Assembly: GCA_937625935.1 (NCBI GenBank)
Contig: OW569387.1
Span: 1 to 64,000 of the forward strand
From: Tetramitus jugosus
Lineage: Eukaryota > Heterolobosea > Eutetramitea > Acrasida > Vahlkampfiidae
Direction: 5' to 3'
DNA length: 64,000 bases
Of the stretch, positions 32,636 to 42,877 are shown one piece after another. Every line of letters starts with the position of its first letter. The stretch's first letter is position 1. A program made the translations under genes and the position numbers. The notes beneath the pieces are model-generated. The model did no database searches. It was not told the DNA's origin and saw nothing but the letters and a program-made list of their open reading frames with translations.

Positions 32636-33095
32636 CGAAGGATGTCTATCCCGACTTTTCATTTCTGCGCTTGTAATTACTCCGCTTGAATTCCGATTCG
32701 CTGCTGGATAGCACAAGGGAAGCGACATTGAAGTTTTACTCTCCACATCTTGTTCTTTATTCATTCACTCCAACCTGGGGTACATCACCTGCGGGGATGA
32801 CCATAGATAGGGGTGCACTTGTTTTGAAGATCTTCCTAATCATATCCTGGTTCGGCCATTGGAAGGAAAAACATTCAGGAAAACATTCACGCGCACGTAT
32901 TGTTTTTCCAGCTCCTTGAGGAGGAAGTGAGAATTAGGATTTCCAGGAGGAAGTGAGAATAGGGAACACCATGACCAGAGAGACAGATCTGAATATAAAA
33001 CCTGGAGTGCAACGAGCAAAGACATTCTGTGGAACAAGCAGTGAGAAACATTAACAAAAAGAATTGATTCGCGAATCAACAGAGTTATCTTCATC

Positions 33096-33998
33096 ATGTT
33101 ACTTCAAGAGTTACAGATGCTTTACCAACAACAATATAACATCTACTATTACTACTACCAATACTACTATTACTGTTACTATTATTACTATTGTAACACT
33201 CACGGTTCGTACGACAGTGTGCTCAACATTATGCAGGACTATGTTTGCAACTATTATTACTCTTGTCATGAAGGATTGAGAGGAGTCAACAACGGGACAA
33301 GGTTGTATCGTTGGATGGGAGAGTTCTATTGGATTCAGAATTTGGCCAGTTTACTTTATTCGTTGTCTCTTCTGGCCATTCATGTGAGCATTCGTCCATA
33401 TGAACAACATTACAACCGAGTCATGCTCTGTCTGAGAGTTGTTTTCTATTTCTTAGCAACGTATTCGATTGTCAAGTGGTTGCATGAACGAGTGTTTGGG
33501 CACCATGGTTTCCATCAAATCAACAAGAGTAGCATTTCAACTCAACACCATGTTGAACCGACAACCACAAATCAAGACAGAGAGAAGAGAACAAGTCAAA
33601 GGTTGGTGGACTCACATGTGAACATGAACTATCATGGAGAGGAGCTATTGAACAAGTCAAGTATCACAGCGAGTGATCTTTCACGGACTATTCTTTCTAA
33701 TGGTGAACTCAACGAGCTGTTGACACGACCCAACACCAACATTGCAATGACAGGATTCATTCTGAAAGAGATGAGACCAATACTGGAATCAGATCTCTTG
33801 TTTCGGGTAATTGAAAAAGGGTCTTGTCGGCTACTGAGCTGTTTTGACGGAGTACTCTGTCAAAGGATTCAGCTACTCAGTCAATACGATCCATCCATTC
33901 TTCAAAATGTGAATCGGGATGGTCTGACAGTTGCACAGATATTTGAATACAATCGATCTCTCATTCGGAATGAGCAGATGAAACACCAGAAGTTGTGA
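33096..33998 (+). CDS. Tyr-rich N-terminal, hydrophobic-segment protein of unknown function
   Basis: Starts at the ATG at 33096; 300 aa. Residues 10-60 are extraordinarily tyrosine-rich (runs of four and five Tyr, with Cys and Asn). Residues about 75-130 contain two hydrophobic helices (WIQNLASLLYSLSLLAIHVS and VMLCLRVVFYFLATYSIVKW). A basic linker is followed by a helical C-terminal domain (ILKEMRPILESDLLFRVIEK; SQYDPSILQNVNRDGLTVAQ). I do not recognise the family. It is convergent with the POLQ gene, with the stops 84 bases apart. The Tyr run comes from TAC/TAT triplet expansion. Confidence 0.5.
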   Translation: MLLQELQMLYQQQYNIYYYYYQYYYYCYYYYYCNTHGSYDSVLNIMQDYVCNYYYSCHEGLRGVNNGTRLYRWMGEFYWIQNLASLLYSLSLLAIHVSIRPYEQHYNRVMLCLRVVFYFLATYSIVKWLHERVFGHHGFHQINKSSISTQHHVEPTTTNQDREKRTSQRLVDSHVNMNYHGEELLNKSSITASDLSRTILSNGELNELLTRPNTNIAMTGFILKEMRPILESDLLFRVIEKGSCRLLSCFDGVLCQRIQLLSQYDPSILQNVNRDGLTVAQIFEYNRSLIRNEQMKHQKL

Positions 33999-34082
33999 CT
34001 TCAGGATCAGGGGTGAGAAGTGAACAATCAAGGAATTAGAGGACAATAAAGAAGAGTACAACGACAAAAATCATAATGTGTT

Positions 34083-37000
34083 CTATTCAGGAGTGGGTGG
34101 TGGGTGATACTCCTTCAAGTTTGCCCAATTGGGACCAATTTGTAGCTTCACAGGTGTATTGACGAGGAGAGGAGGTATTACAGTATATTGTCCACGGATA
34201 GGAGTCACGGCAGCATCCTCCATATTTTTCTTCACTAGTAATGCAACCATATCTATGCTATCTTTTCGGACTTCGAATATCAATTCATCATGAATCTGGA
34301 GAATCAATGTGGCAATGGGCTTTTCTTGCTTGTGATTCATCTTCTCCAGATCGTGGAATATGTTGATCATGGCAATTTTTATGAGATCTGCTGCCGAGCC
34401 TTGGCAAATGGTACTCAAGGCTTTCCTTCTGGCTGAAGCTTGGTCATCTGGATTCTTTGATTTGGAGTCTTCAAGATATCTCCTTCTCCCTGACAGAGTC
34501 TGAACATAACCTTTTTGTTCTAACATTTCGGGAACAACTTTTCGAGTATAATTTCGAATCGCTGGAAAACGTGTCATTAGTGTTTCAATATATTGTCGAG
34601 CGTCGTCAGTGTAATCTGCTTTCAGATCGACAATTGTACTAGATTTTTCTCTCATGTCCTTGATCGATTCACCCAACCGTTTAGCACCCATGCCATACAT
34701 GATTCCGTAGAAAACAGTTTTAACAGTATCTCTTTCCTCACTTGTAACATCTTCAACACTGTCATGAGAGAAGAATTCACACGCAATCTCCTCAAACAAG
34801 TCTCTCTTATGTTCTTTCATGATATTGATGAGAGTTGAATCACTAGCTAAATGAGCCATCATTCGACATTCAATTTGTCTATAATCAGCACTCATGAGTA
34901 AGTAATTTGTTGGATCTGAGGCCACAAATCCCTTCCTAACATTGATATTAATCGATTCACCGTTCATCCCCTCTATAGTAATAGCATGAGGAATATTTTG
35001 AAGATTGGGATTGATGACTGCCAATCGACCTGTTTCTGATGCTATTTGAACTTGAGAAGCAAAAATTTTCTCGGTTTGATCGTCTACATTATACACAATA
35101 TGCTGACTGGTAAACGAACTCAGCTGTTTGCTCAACAAACTTGAAAGACTTCTGAATTCTTGAATATGACAGATTATCTTTGAAACGTCAGGATCAGAGG
35201 CATATTGCTTCCGAAGTTTCAGTAGCGATTCTTTGTCCGTTGCTCTCTTGGTACCAGTGGGACAATCTAGTTTTAGGTGGATGAATAGCATTTCTCCTAC
35301 CTTTTTGGGTGATTGAAGGTCTTTCAGTGAGAATAGGATTCCTTTTTGTTCTAATACACGCTCTATCTCCCGAACGATATGCTTTTTTCTCTCAGTTACT
35401 TGATCTCTAATCTGAGGTAAAACCTTCGAGTCAAATGCAAATCCATTGTATTCCATAATGGCCAACACAGGTATCAACTTCATTTCCAGCTTATCAAAAG
35501 GAGACAAAAGATTTGAGTTGGACATAACAGTTCTTAAGTAGATTCCAAGTCTGGTAGCATGAATCGCCATGGTACATTGCTCTGGGACTCCACGATATTG
35601 TCGCTCCAGATCAGCCTGATTCGTCGGGGAGGTCATTGCATTTGTCATGTGAGATCTGTATATAACATCCAAGGAGTCTCTATTTTTCTTCTTTTCATCC
35701 GGTTTCAAAATCCAATCTGCTATCTGTACATCGACAAAACCATGAAAAGAACCAATGACAATTCCATGTTCATACAAGACTTTCCATTGTTCTTTGATAC
35801 AGAAGGAGAACAATCTATTGTCTGTTCGACTCTGAAAGAACTTGGAGATAACATTTCTTAGAATTGGATCGATGGGATCTCCAAGTTTCAAGTAGAAGAC
35901 CTTATCAATCAACTCAACACCATTTTCGTTGATCTTAGGGAAGCAGAATGAGATTCCACTGACTTTTGTTTGTGCTTTGGACTTATGAACACTCTGCTTA
36001 ATTATACAAGGTTTAATCTCCAAGGAATGCACGAGAAATCCTATTGATCGTTGACTACTGAGCTCATGGAATAGCCTAACAATGGTTACTTTGTCATCCT
36101 GTAAATTATCTCCTCGAAGGACTTCCACATGGTATGGAACTTCATAATTATGTTGTAATGGTTTGGAACATACCATAGAGAAGGGTTTCTTTTGTTCTAC
36201 GGTGGCAGGAGTGACAGGCGGTGGTGGTGGAGTATCAGGTGAATGAGTTTCATTCGTTATATTGGAAAGGGCTGCTCGTGTAGCAATTGCGTCAACTTTT
36301 TGTTTCTTGGAATTCTCAGGTTGATGCTCTGTAAGTGTGAGAACGAGTTTTCTCTTGGCTGATGAATTTGTTCGACTTGATGGAGTGGATATCTGTTTCC
36401 CTAAGCTCTTCCTTTGGGTGTATTGGGAGATAAAGGATTTATCGGGTGAACAATACGCAATTCTATGTTGGGTGTTCTTCGAGGGACTCATCACCCCGAT
36501 AGGAGCATCTCTCTGTGGGCGATCAGATATCAAATTAACTAAAGTTTCCCTGCTTTGGGCGTCTGCGGATTTCATCATCTGTCGTGCATATGTCACTACT
36601 TGTTTCGCAATCTTTTCTTCCACCTTCATCTTTCCTAAATATTCGGATGTATCATTCGAGTGAGGTATGAGACTATGAAAAGCGTGGGTCACTTGTTCGA
36701 ATCTGGCCGAAGCAATCTTACTAATTGTATCATAACCTCGATTAAATAAAACTCTCGCTCGATTGACAGTCATATCAGGTATCATACAAATTTCTACCAA
36801 CTCGGAACGAACTCCATATTGCAATCTTTGGCAGCAATTAGAGAATATGGACGCTAAGTTTGCCCAACCCAGGGCATAACACATGCTTGTTATCATATTG
36901 GCGAAGGTTGAGGCGGTTTTCTGGAAAGATTGTATTTGTCCTCGAGGCAAATCAAATTGTTGAGAGACATCAACAATAGATTTTTCGTCAGCCAACTCTG

Positions 37001-39362
37001 ATAGAATAAGTGCGGCATAGAATCGATAGTGACAGAAAGTGTTCTTATCCATGTTGATAGGATCTTGAGAGAAAACACTATGTCCTGAATTTCCTTGCAG
37101 GGAAAAGAGAAAGCCAGAGTCTACACCTAGAGCCTTAGCAACCTTCCGATCGTTGTCATTCAGATTTGTTAGCCTTCGTTTGTACAGTTGAATATTGATC
37201 GTTAAGTTATGTATGATAGGAGTACAAAAATATATGGCATGCAGATCAGAGCGCAACACTAAACCATCTAAAGCCATTTCTAACTCTCTATAGGCCACTT
37301 GTGCCTCTGTTGGTGAGAGACATGAAACAAATGTACCTCTGCCAAACTTCGTTTCACGAAGTTGATGGTTCTGGGGTGATATAACAATCATATTCTGGGA
37401 TGTCAAGAATGATATCCGATCCGATATGAGCTCTTGCAGTTTTTCCTGAGTTACCATTCGAGCCAACAGTGTTCTTTTCGAAAACTCAAACACAGCTTCC
37501 TCACATGCTACTACACCAGACGCAATAACCTCGAGCAGTGCTCGGGTAAGACATACAGGCTTGGCAATGAGGCAACTTCGTAGTTCTGGAAAATCAGAGT
37601 GAATCAATGATAAAGCCTTGTTCTTTGCATCTGCTGAATTCACAATGATGAAGGATTCTCCATATGGATCTAAACCCGCCCTTCCGGCCCTACCCGCTGC
37701 TTGCTTGTACTGAACAATATCAATGTTATCCCTGCCTAACCTTAAGCTAATAAAAATACTTCTACGATTGGGCAAGTTAACACCTGCACATAGCGTAGTT
37801 GTACAACACAAGATGTTAATGATCTTATCTCGAAATGCTTGTTCAATTTCCTTCCTTTCATCTGTTGTCAAACCTGCATGATGAAATGCGACACCATGAG
37901 GGATCACTTCCTTTAAATCTGGGTCTAAGGTAGATGGCAGCCGCGATAGTGTATGCAGCAGCATATTTCTTTCATCAACTCTCTTATTGTTCTTAACAAC
38001 GGATGATACTAATTTTGCCCACTTATTACACTCCAACTTACTTGGACAAAACACAAGGACCTGGCCATCTTCGTTCACTATTTCCTGACAAAGGAGTGAT
38101 ACATGGTCATCATGCTTCCTGTACACATTCTTCAACAAAGAATCGGATCTATTTCCTTTCGTCTCATTGTACTGTGCAAGAGCATCAGGAAGTTGTCGAC
38201 ATATCTCTACGTCTACAGCACTGGTGCTCGAATACACATTATTATCCACCTTAATATATTCCTGAAGTGGTACAGGTCTAAAATTTGTAATATACAACAT
38301 GGCATTATCCAACCATTCGGCTAAATCCTTCACGTTTGGCAATGTAGCACTCATTCCAATAATTTGACAATCACATTTCATATAAAGCAACTTGGACAGA
38401 AGCAACTCTAAGAGATATCCTCTCGATACATCCATAATCATATGAATCTCGTCAATAACGAGCAGACAAATCTCATCTAATCTACCAGACTCAATTAACT
38501 GATTAATCATGGAGTTGGCTTTCTCGATCGTACATACCGCAATGTGAACTTCTTCAAACTCCTGAACAGAAATGGGTCCTCCTATATTTGAGTGATATGC
38601 TCTCGTGTTCAATCCTATCGTGTCTTCTCCAAAATTCCTTGTAAAATCATCCACCTTCTCATCCACAATACTAATGTACGGTGCTACATATATTGCTTTC
38701 CGTATTCTGCCCGTACGAGTCTTTTCTCGTGAAATCAATCGGTTGACCATCAATATCTCCGTACACAGAGTTTTACCACCACTTGTAGGAGCGCAATAGA
38801 TCAAATTACGCATGGAGCGAGATCCGTTGAGCTGACTTGTCATGTGATCCTTGCTGATTCGATCCAACAAATCAACCTGCCATTCATACAGTCTCCGCAC
38901 ACCTCTATCACAATAGGTCTTGGCAACAGGTTCAGGCAACCAATAATGAGGATCGAACATGTCATCAGTGAGTTGTTCACCTTGTTTCTCCCTTTCACCA
39001 TCGCCGTTCAACCTCTCCTCATAATCATCATGACGGTGGTGCTTGCGTTCATCGTCATCATCTTCGCCAGCATGACTATAATCCATTCCACTGCTACTAC
39101 AACTATAGCTACTGCTACCAATGGGAAAGCTAGAGACTGAAAATTCAGTCGTTGGTTGTAACAACTGATGATCGGAGAGTTGACTCAATTGATTCAATGC
39201 TTCAATTACATCTTCATCATTGTCAAGTGATGTTGTTGTCGGAGAGTTGACATGAGACTTTAATTTATGGTTGTTCTTGTTGTTGTGTTGTTGAGATTGC
39301 ATGAGAAAGGCTTGATCGTATTGACTCATGGGCACCCATGTCTCTTCATCCTCATAGTCCAT
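34083..39362 (-). CDS. POLQ: DNA polymerase theta (helicase-polymerase)
   Basis: A 1,759-aa uninterrupted ORF from an ATG. The N-terminal superfamily-2 helicase has APTSGGKT (Walker A, about 191-198), DEIH (about 304), and GVAFHHAGL and QAAGRAGRAG in the second RecA lobe. The linker (about 1000-1150) is short compared with animal POLQ. The C-terminal family-A polymerase has motif A SADYRQIECR (about 1491, Asp metal ligand), motif B KTVFYGIMYG and motif C HDE (about 1689). POLQ performs microhomology-mediated end joining. Motif A has Cys where Leu is usual (IECR for IELR) but keeps both Asp and Arg. One copy beside a decayed chromosome end is notable, because end-joining repair generates such deletions. 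Confidence 0.92.
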   Translation of the reverse strand: MDYEDEETWVPMSQYDQAFLMQSQQHNNKNNHKLKSHVNSPTTTSLDNDEDVIEALNQLSQLSDHQLLQPTTEFSVSSFPIGSSSYSCSSSGMDYSHAGEDDDDERKHHRHDDYEERLNGDGEREKQGEQLTDDMFDPHYWLPEPVAKTYCDRGVRRLYEWQVDLLDRISKDHMTSQLNGSRSMRNLIYCAPTSGGKTLCTEILMVNRLISREKTRTGRIRKAIYVAPYISIVDEKVDDFTRNFGEDTIGLNTRAYHSNIGGPISVQEFEEVHIAVCTIEKANSMINQLIESGRLDEICLLVIDEIHMIMDVSRGYLLELLLSKLLYMKCDCQIIGMSATLPNVKDLAEWLDNAMLYITNFRPVPLQEYIKVDNNVYSSTSAVDVEICRQLPDALAQYNETKGNRSDSLLKNVYRKHDDHVSLLCQEIVNEDGQVLVFCPSKLECNKWAKLVSSVVKNNKRVDERNMLLHTLSRLPSTLDPDLKEVIPHGVAFHHAGLTTDERKEIEQAFRDKIINILCCTTTLCAGVNLPNRRSIFISLRLGRDNIDIVQYKQAAGRAGRAGLDPYGESFIIVNSADAKNKALSLIHSDFPELRSCLIAKPVCLTRALLEVIASGVVACEEAVFEFSKRTLLARMVTQEKLQELISDRISFLTSQNMIVISPQNHQLRETKFGRGTFVSCLSPTEAQVAYRELEMALDGLVLRSDLHAIYFCTPIIHNLTINIQLYKRRLTNLNDNDRKVAKALGVDSGFLFSLQGNSGHSVFSQDPINMDKNTFCHYRFYAALILSELADEKSIVDVSQQFDLPRGQIQSFQKTASTFANMITSMCYALGWANLASIFSNCCQRLQYGVRSELVEICMIPDMTVNRARVLFNRGYDTISKIASARFEQVTHAFHSLIPHSNDTSEYLGKMKVEEKIAKQVVTYARQMMKSADAQSRETLVNLISDRPQRDAPIGVMSPSKNTQHRIAYCSPDKSFISQYTQRKSLGKQISTPSSRTNSSAKRKLVLTLTEHQPENSKKQKVDAIATRAALSNITNETHSPDTPPPPPVTPATVEQKKPFSMVCSKPLQHNYEVPYHVEVLRGDNLQDDKVTIVRLFHELSSQRSIGFLVHSLEIKPCIIKQSVHKSKAQTKVSGISFCFPKINENGVELIDKVFYLKLGDPIDPILRNVISKFFQSRTDNRLFSFCIKEQWKVLYEHGIVIGSFHGFVDVQIADWILKPDEKKKNRDSLDVIYRSHMTNAMTSPTNQADLERQYRGVPEQCTMAIHATRLGIYLRTVMSNSNLLSPFDKLEMKLIPVLAIMEYNGFAFDSKVLPQIRDQVTERKKHIVREIERVLEQKGILFSLKDLQSPKKVGEMLFIHLKLDCPTGTKRATDKESLLKLRKQYASDPDVSKIICHIQEFRSLSSLLSKQLSSFTSQHIVYNVDDQTEKIFASQVQIASETGRLAVINPNLQNIPHAITIEGMNGESININVRKGFVASDPTNYLLMSADYRQIECRMMAHLASDSTLINIMKEHKRDLFEEIACEFFSHDSVEDVTSEERDTVKTVFYGIMYGMGAKRLGESIKDMREKSSTIVDLKADYTDDARQYIETLMTRFPAIRNYTRKVVPEMLEQKGYVQTLSGRRRYLEDSKSKNPDDQASARRKALSTICQGSAADLIKIAMINIFHDLEKMNHKQEKPIATLILQIHDELIFEVRKDSIDMVALLVKKNMEDAAVTPIRGQYTVIPPLLVNTPVKLQIGPNWANLKEYHPPPTPE

Positions 39363-39730
39363 GCTTGATTCCAGATGAAAAGTTTCTATTGTGCTATGAA
39401 TCTATGAATCAGTCATGTTCTATCCAAGGGTTTTTTGTTTTCGAGTTCGACAAAATTTTGGAACTGTAGGGTCAAGCTTGTTCCAAAGATTTCTGGAATG
39501 AAAAAAGACTGAGTTGTCCAGAATTGAAGTTGGTTTGAAGGTTCTTCAGCTGTGTGTGCATTTTATTTTGTCAAATGATATCGAGAGGTGAATAACAAAA
39601 ATAGTCAATTTACAACTCTTGTACGTACATGCAAGTCGCATGATATTACCTCTAATCATCAGGATAGAGAGCATGTTTAAATAATACGTGACATTAGCTT
39701 TCGCCGCGTCAGAGAAAAGGTCATGACAAG
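39363..39730. other. Intergenic, POLQ promoter side
   Basis: About 370 bp between the POLQ start and the 3' end of the next minus-strand gene. It includes the POLQ 5' region. I see no ORF or clear element. Confidence 0.4.
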
Positions 39731-40741
39731 TTAATATCCTTCGCCTTCTCTGTTGTCGTGCTCCCTGTCATATTCTGTTGTTTGTTGTTCTCTTCTTGTT
39801 GTTCTTCTTCTTCCTCTTCTTCTCTCGGAGAAGTCTTCAGCACGTCGTTGTTCATTGTCCAGGGAGTCATCGTGATCAAAGTAGTGATCTAGGCTTGATT
39901 GACCACTACTCGTAGAATAAGAAGAGGAATTGTGTTGTTGTTGTTGTTGATAGGATGACGATGATACATTGCTCGAGGTTGTTTGTTGTTCCAATGTAGT
40001 TTGCTCTCTGCCTTGATCATACTCTAGAACTTCCATCGAGTATGAAGATGCTCTCTCTGGATCCAGTTCTTTGATTCTGTTTGAATTGACAAAAAAGTTC
40101 AATGTTTCAGTTCAATATTCCATGTGACATACAATGATACACCCAAAATACACAACATAATCTCATCAGTATACAATAAAATTGACAGACAACACATACT
40201 TTTTTCTAATTTCATAGGATCGAGGTGTCAACAGTGAAGCCGTATTGCGCATCCATTCTTCACCTCCATCCTTCTTCAGCGGTCCCATGACATGAAACAT
40301 GTACGTTGCCGCAAACACCACAAAGCCATACGCTGGATGAGTCGGAGGATTAAATGGCCTCACCCGTTGCAGCATTCTTGAAAATCCGCCGGCTATCGGA
40401 GAATAAAACTGTCCTTCGCCGTACCGCGCGGGTTTTGTCAAGTAAACGTACGCAGCACCGCTGACAAACAAGGAAGCCAGAGAAAAACGCGCCAATGTGT
40501 CCTCTGTTTTCTTGTCGGCCAATTGATCTTCGACTTTGAGTAGGGTGACATGATCAGGTGACCAACTTCGAACAAAGAATTCTCTGAGAGCTCGATTCAC
40601 CACTTGAACTTTCTGTTGTGGTGCCAATTGTTCAATTTGTTGTCTTTGGAGATCAAGTGCTTGTTGGGGTGATCGACGCTGATTATTGTCATTGCCTTGT
40701 TGTTGTTGCTGTTGTTGTTGAATATTCATGTTGTTCATCAT
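39731..40741 (-). CDS. Two-exon, two-TM protein of unknown function
   Basis: Exon 1 40741-40200 from the ATG (MMNNMNIQQQ, preceding codons have no ATG). The intron is 40077-40199 (123 nt, GTATGT...CAAACAG), exon 2 40076-39731; 888 nt in phase, 295 aa. The N-terminus is poly-Gln. Residues about 85-105 (FSLASLFVSGAAYVYLTKPA) and 130-155 (PAYGFVVFAATYMFHVMGPL) are hydrophobic helices with small residues, as in mitochondrial inner-membrane proteins. The C-terminus is Ser/Gln-rich, then strongly Arg/Glu-rich (SERRRGRRRTTRRE). I do not know the family; mitochondrial location is a guess. Confidence 0.6.
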
Positions 40742-41027
40742 TTTGTGCAGCACCTAATATTGTGATGATTCTTGTTCTTGTTGTTGTTTTTATTGTTTGT
40801 TGTTTGTGTGGAAATGATATTTGCATGATCTGTTTAGCCGCTTTTTTTGTCCGACAACTATTTGCCGCCCTATGATGAAATACAACAGAACGATCAATTG
40901 ATTCTTATTGATCATCCAGGATTACGCTCGAAGCTCAATTTCCCATCCTCGCCCATGCACATAACATACAGTATCTCAAACCCTATGGGAAGGATATCTC
41001 TTGGGATGCCAGCACATTCAAGAATAT

Positions 41028-42719
41028 CTAACAAGACAACCGGGTGAGTGTGATGAAGCCTGTTGTTGCCGGTGTGAGTTGTCCACTGAATGCAAGATAG
41101 ATTGTACAATTCTGGGGAAGGTACAAATAATCTATAAGTGTCAGACCTGTTATACCGGGATGTGTTGGATCATTGATAAGTGCCTGATGATCTGAGAGTT
41201 GTACGGTCTTGGGATGAGCTGCAGATAGTATAACACCGCCGTTAACTAACAGATCAATTTTGGCTTTGTGATTGCAAGTGTAGAACCCAAACCTAATCTC
41301 ATAGATACCAGCTTCCTCAACTCGTATTTCTGAATTGTTGGGACAGAGTTGAAAGATGTTGGTTGTATCTGTGTCCATCTTTGTCCACATGATTCTCCCT
41401 TTAAAATTGTTTTGATCTCTCCATGATAGTGTTGTTGATTCTATAGGTTTCAATTCTCTTATGCAGTTCAACAATTCTTCTCGAGAAGCAAGAAGAGAAA
41501 GATATCCCTTTATCTTGCTTCTCCAATCATCAAATAAGATAGTGTCCATTTTTTCATTGATCCTCTGTTCGATGAAATCAATCTTAGCTACCAGACTTGA
41601 GAAATTCTGCTCCCCAAATTCACACTTCGATATTCTAGCTTCCAGCTCTTCTATTTGAGTTGTATTTGTTTTCTTTCTTAGTGCGAGAATTACATCTCTT
41701 TTCTCTGCTTTGCTCTCTATTTGTTTCACCAACGTTTCAAATTTGTTCAGAGATACCTTCTTGGACAAAGCTACCTTTGTATCTTCGACCAATGCATACT
41801 TCCCCTTATTCCCATTGATTACAATATTGTGAAGTTTCTGAACCTCATCCCGCAGTTGTGTAATTTCATTGGCCATGTTCTCTGAACGAAATTCCCTTAT
41901 AGCTCCTCTCATGTCTTCCAGGCTCGTTTGAGTGTCATTGCACTGACTCTCCATGTCACTCCGAATTCTTCTCACATGTTCAAATTGCTCATTGAGAGCC
42001 ATGATCACTTCATCTCTATCAACCTTTAAGTCTAGCAATTGAGTGTTTCTTTCGTGATTTCCCTTCTCTTTGTTGATAGTTTCACGGAGTTCTTCTACCT
42101 GGTTGTCCCTCTCAGCTTCCCTTAGAACAAAAATTTCAAACTCTGCTTTTATCTGATGTATCTCTCTCAACTGGCTATCAAATAGAGAGTGAATGTATCC
42201 AACATCAACTTGCTCTTGTATTATTGACATGACTTGATCCCTTGTTAAAGTTTGTTGCTGATGTAAATCTAATTCGTGCCTCTCAACTTTCCTGTCCAAC
42301 AAACTCTGAATGTCCATCATTGAACATTTACTCGAAATACAGTCATGAAGAACCTTCGTACTTCGCAGAACTTCAGCAGAAATTTCAGATTTTGACGCCT
42401 TGAGTTTCAATTTGGATTCAAGAGCTTCAATTTTGTTCTCTAGATCCTTTATCAAATTGGATTGTCGCTCGATTGATAGAATAAAGCCCTGTAAGAGTTC
42501 CTTCATTTCTTGTGATTGTTGATTTGGCTCCAGGCTTGTCTTTTGAACTTTCGGGGAATCAAAGACCACTTGAGGCATAGCATCATTGTCCCAACTCATC
42601 CATGATTCATCATGGATACTAAGTTCGGCAGTATCCTGGAGAAGCGGGTCAAAATAGGGTTGCTTCTCATTCTTGTTTGAGACAACAAGATCGCTTTCTT
42701 TCTCTTCTCTGTGTGTCAT
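41028..42719 (-). CDS. Coiled-coil protein with C1q/TNF-like C-terminal domain
   Basis: Starts at the ATG at 42719 (MTHREEKESD); 563 aa. Residues about 60-420 are heptad-rich coiled coil, with acidic and basic segments. The last 130 residues form a beta-sandwich-like domain: RIMWTKMDTDTTNIFQLCPN, EAGIYEIRFGFYTCN, IDLLVNGGVI, and an end GFITLTRLSC, the pattern of a C1q-type jelly roll. There is no signal peptide, so an intracellular or axonemal role is more likely than a secreted one. Such coiled-coil/C1q fusions occur in flagellate proteomes; a cytoskeletal role is inference only. Confidence 0.65.
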   Translation of the reverse strand: MTHREEKESDLVVSNKNEKQPYFDPLLQDTAELSIHDESWMSWDNDAMPQVVFDSPKVQKTSLEPNQQSQEMKELLQGFILSIERQSNLIKDLENKIEALESKLKLKASKSEISAEVLRSTKVLHDCISSKCSMMDIQSLLDRKVERHELDLHQQQTLTRDQVMSIIQEQVDVGYIHSLFDSQLREIHQIKAEFEIFVLREAERDNQVEELRETINKEKGNHERNTQLLDLKVDRDEVIMALNEQFEHVRRIRSDMESQCNDTQTSLEDMRGAIREFRSENMANEITQLRDEVQKLHNIVINGNKGKYALVEDTKVALSKKVSLNKFETLVKQIESKAEKRDVILALRKKTNTTQIEELEARISKCEFGEQNFSSLVAKIDFIEQRINEKMDTILFDDWRSKIKGYLSLLASREELLNCIRELKPIESTTLSWRDQNNFKGRIMWTKMDTDTTNIFQLCPNNSEIRVEEAGIYEIRFGFYTCNHKAKIDLLVNGGVILSAAHPKTVQLSDHQALINDPTHPGITGLTLIDYLYLPQNCTIYLAFSGQLTPATTGFITLTRLSC

Positions 42720-42877
42720 TGCTTGCACCAAACAATAATTTTCTTGTCAATTGTTTGAGCGCCAATCATATCGTTTTCCGTAGCCGAGCAATAGAAAACC
42801 CGAATAAGTTTGTTGTACAATAAAACGACACCCACTAGAACAATCTAATTTATATCGACAGTACTCTCGTTCGATAA

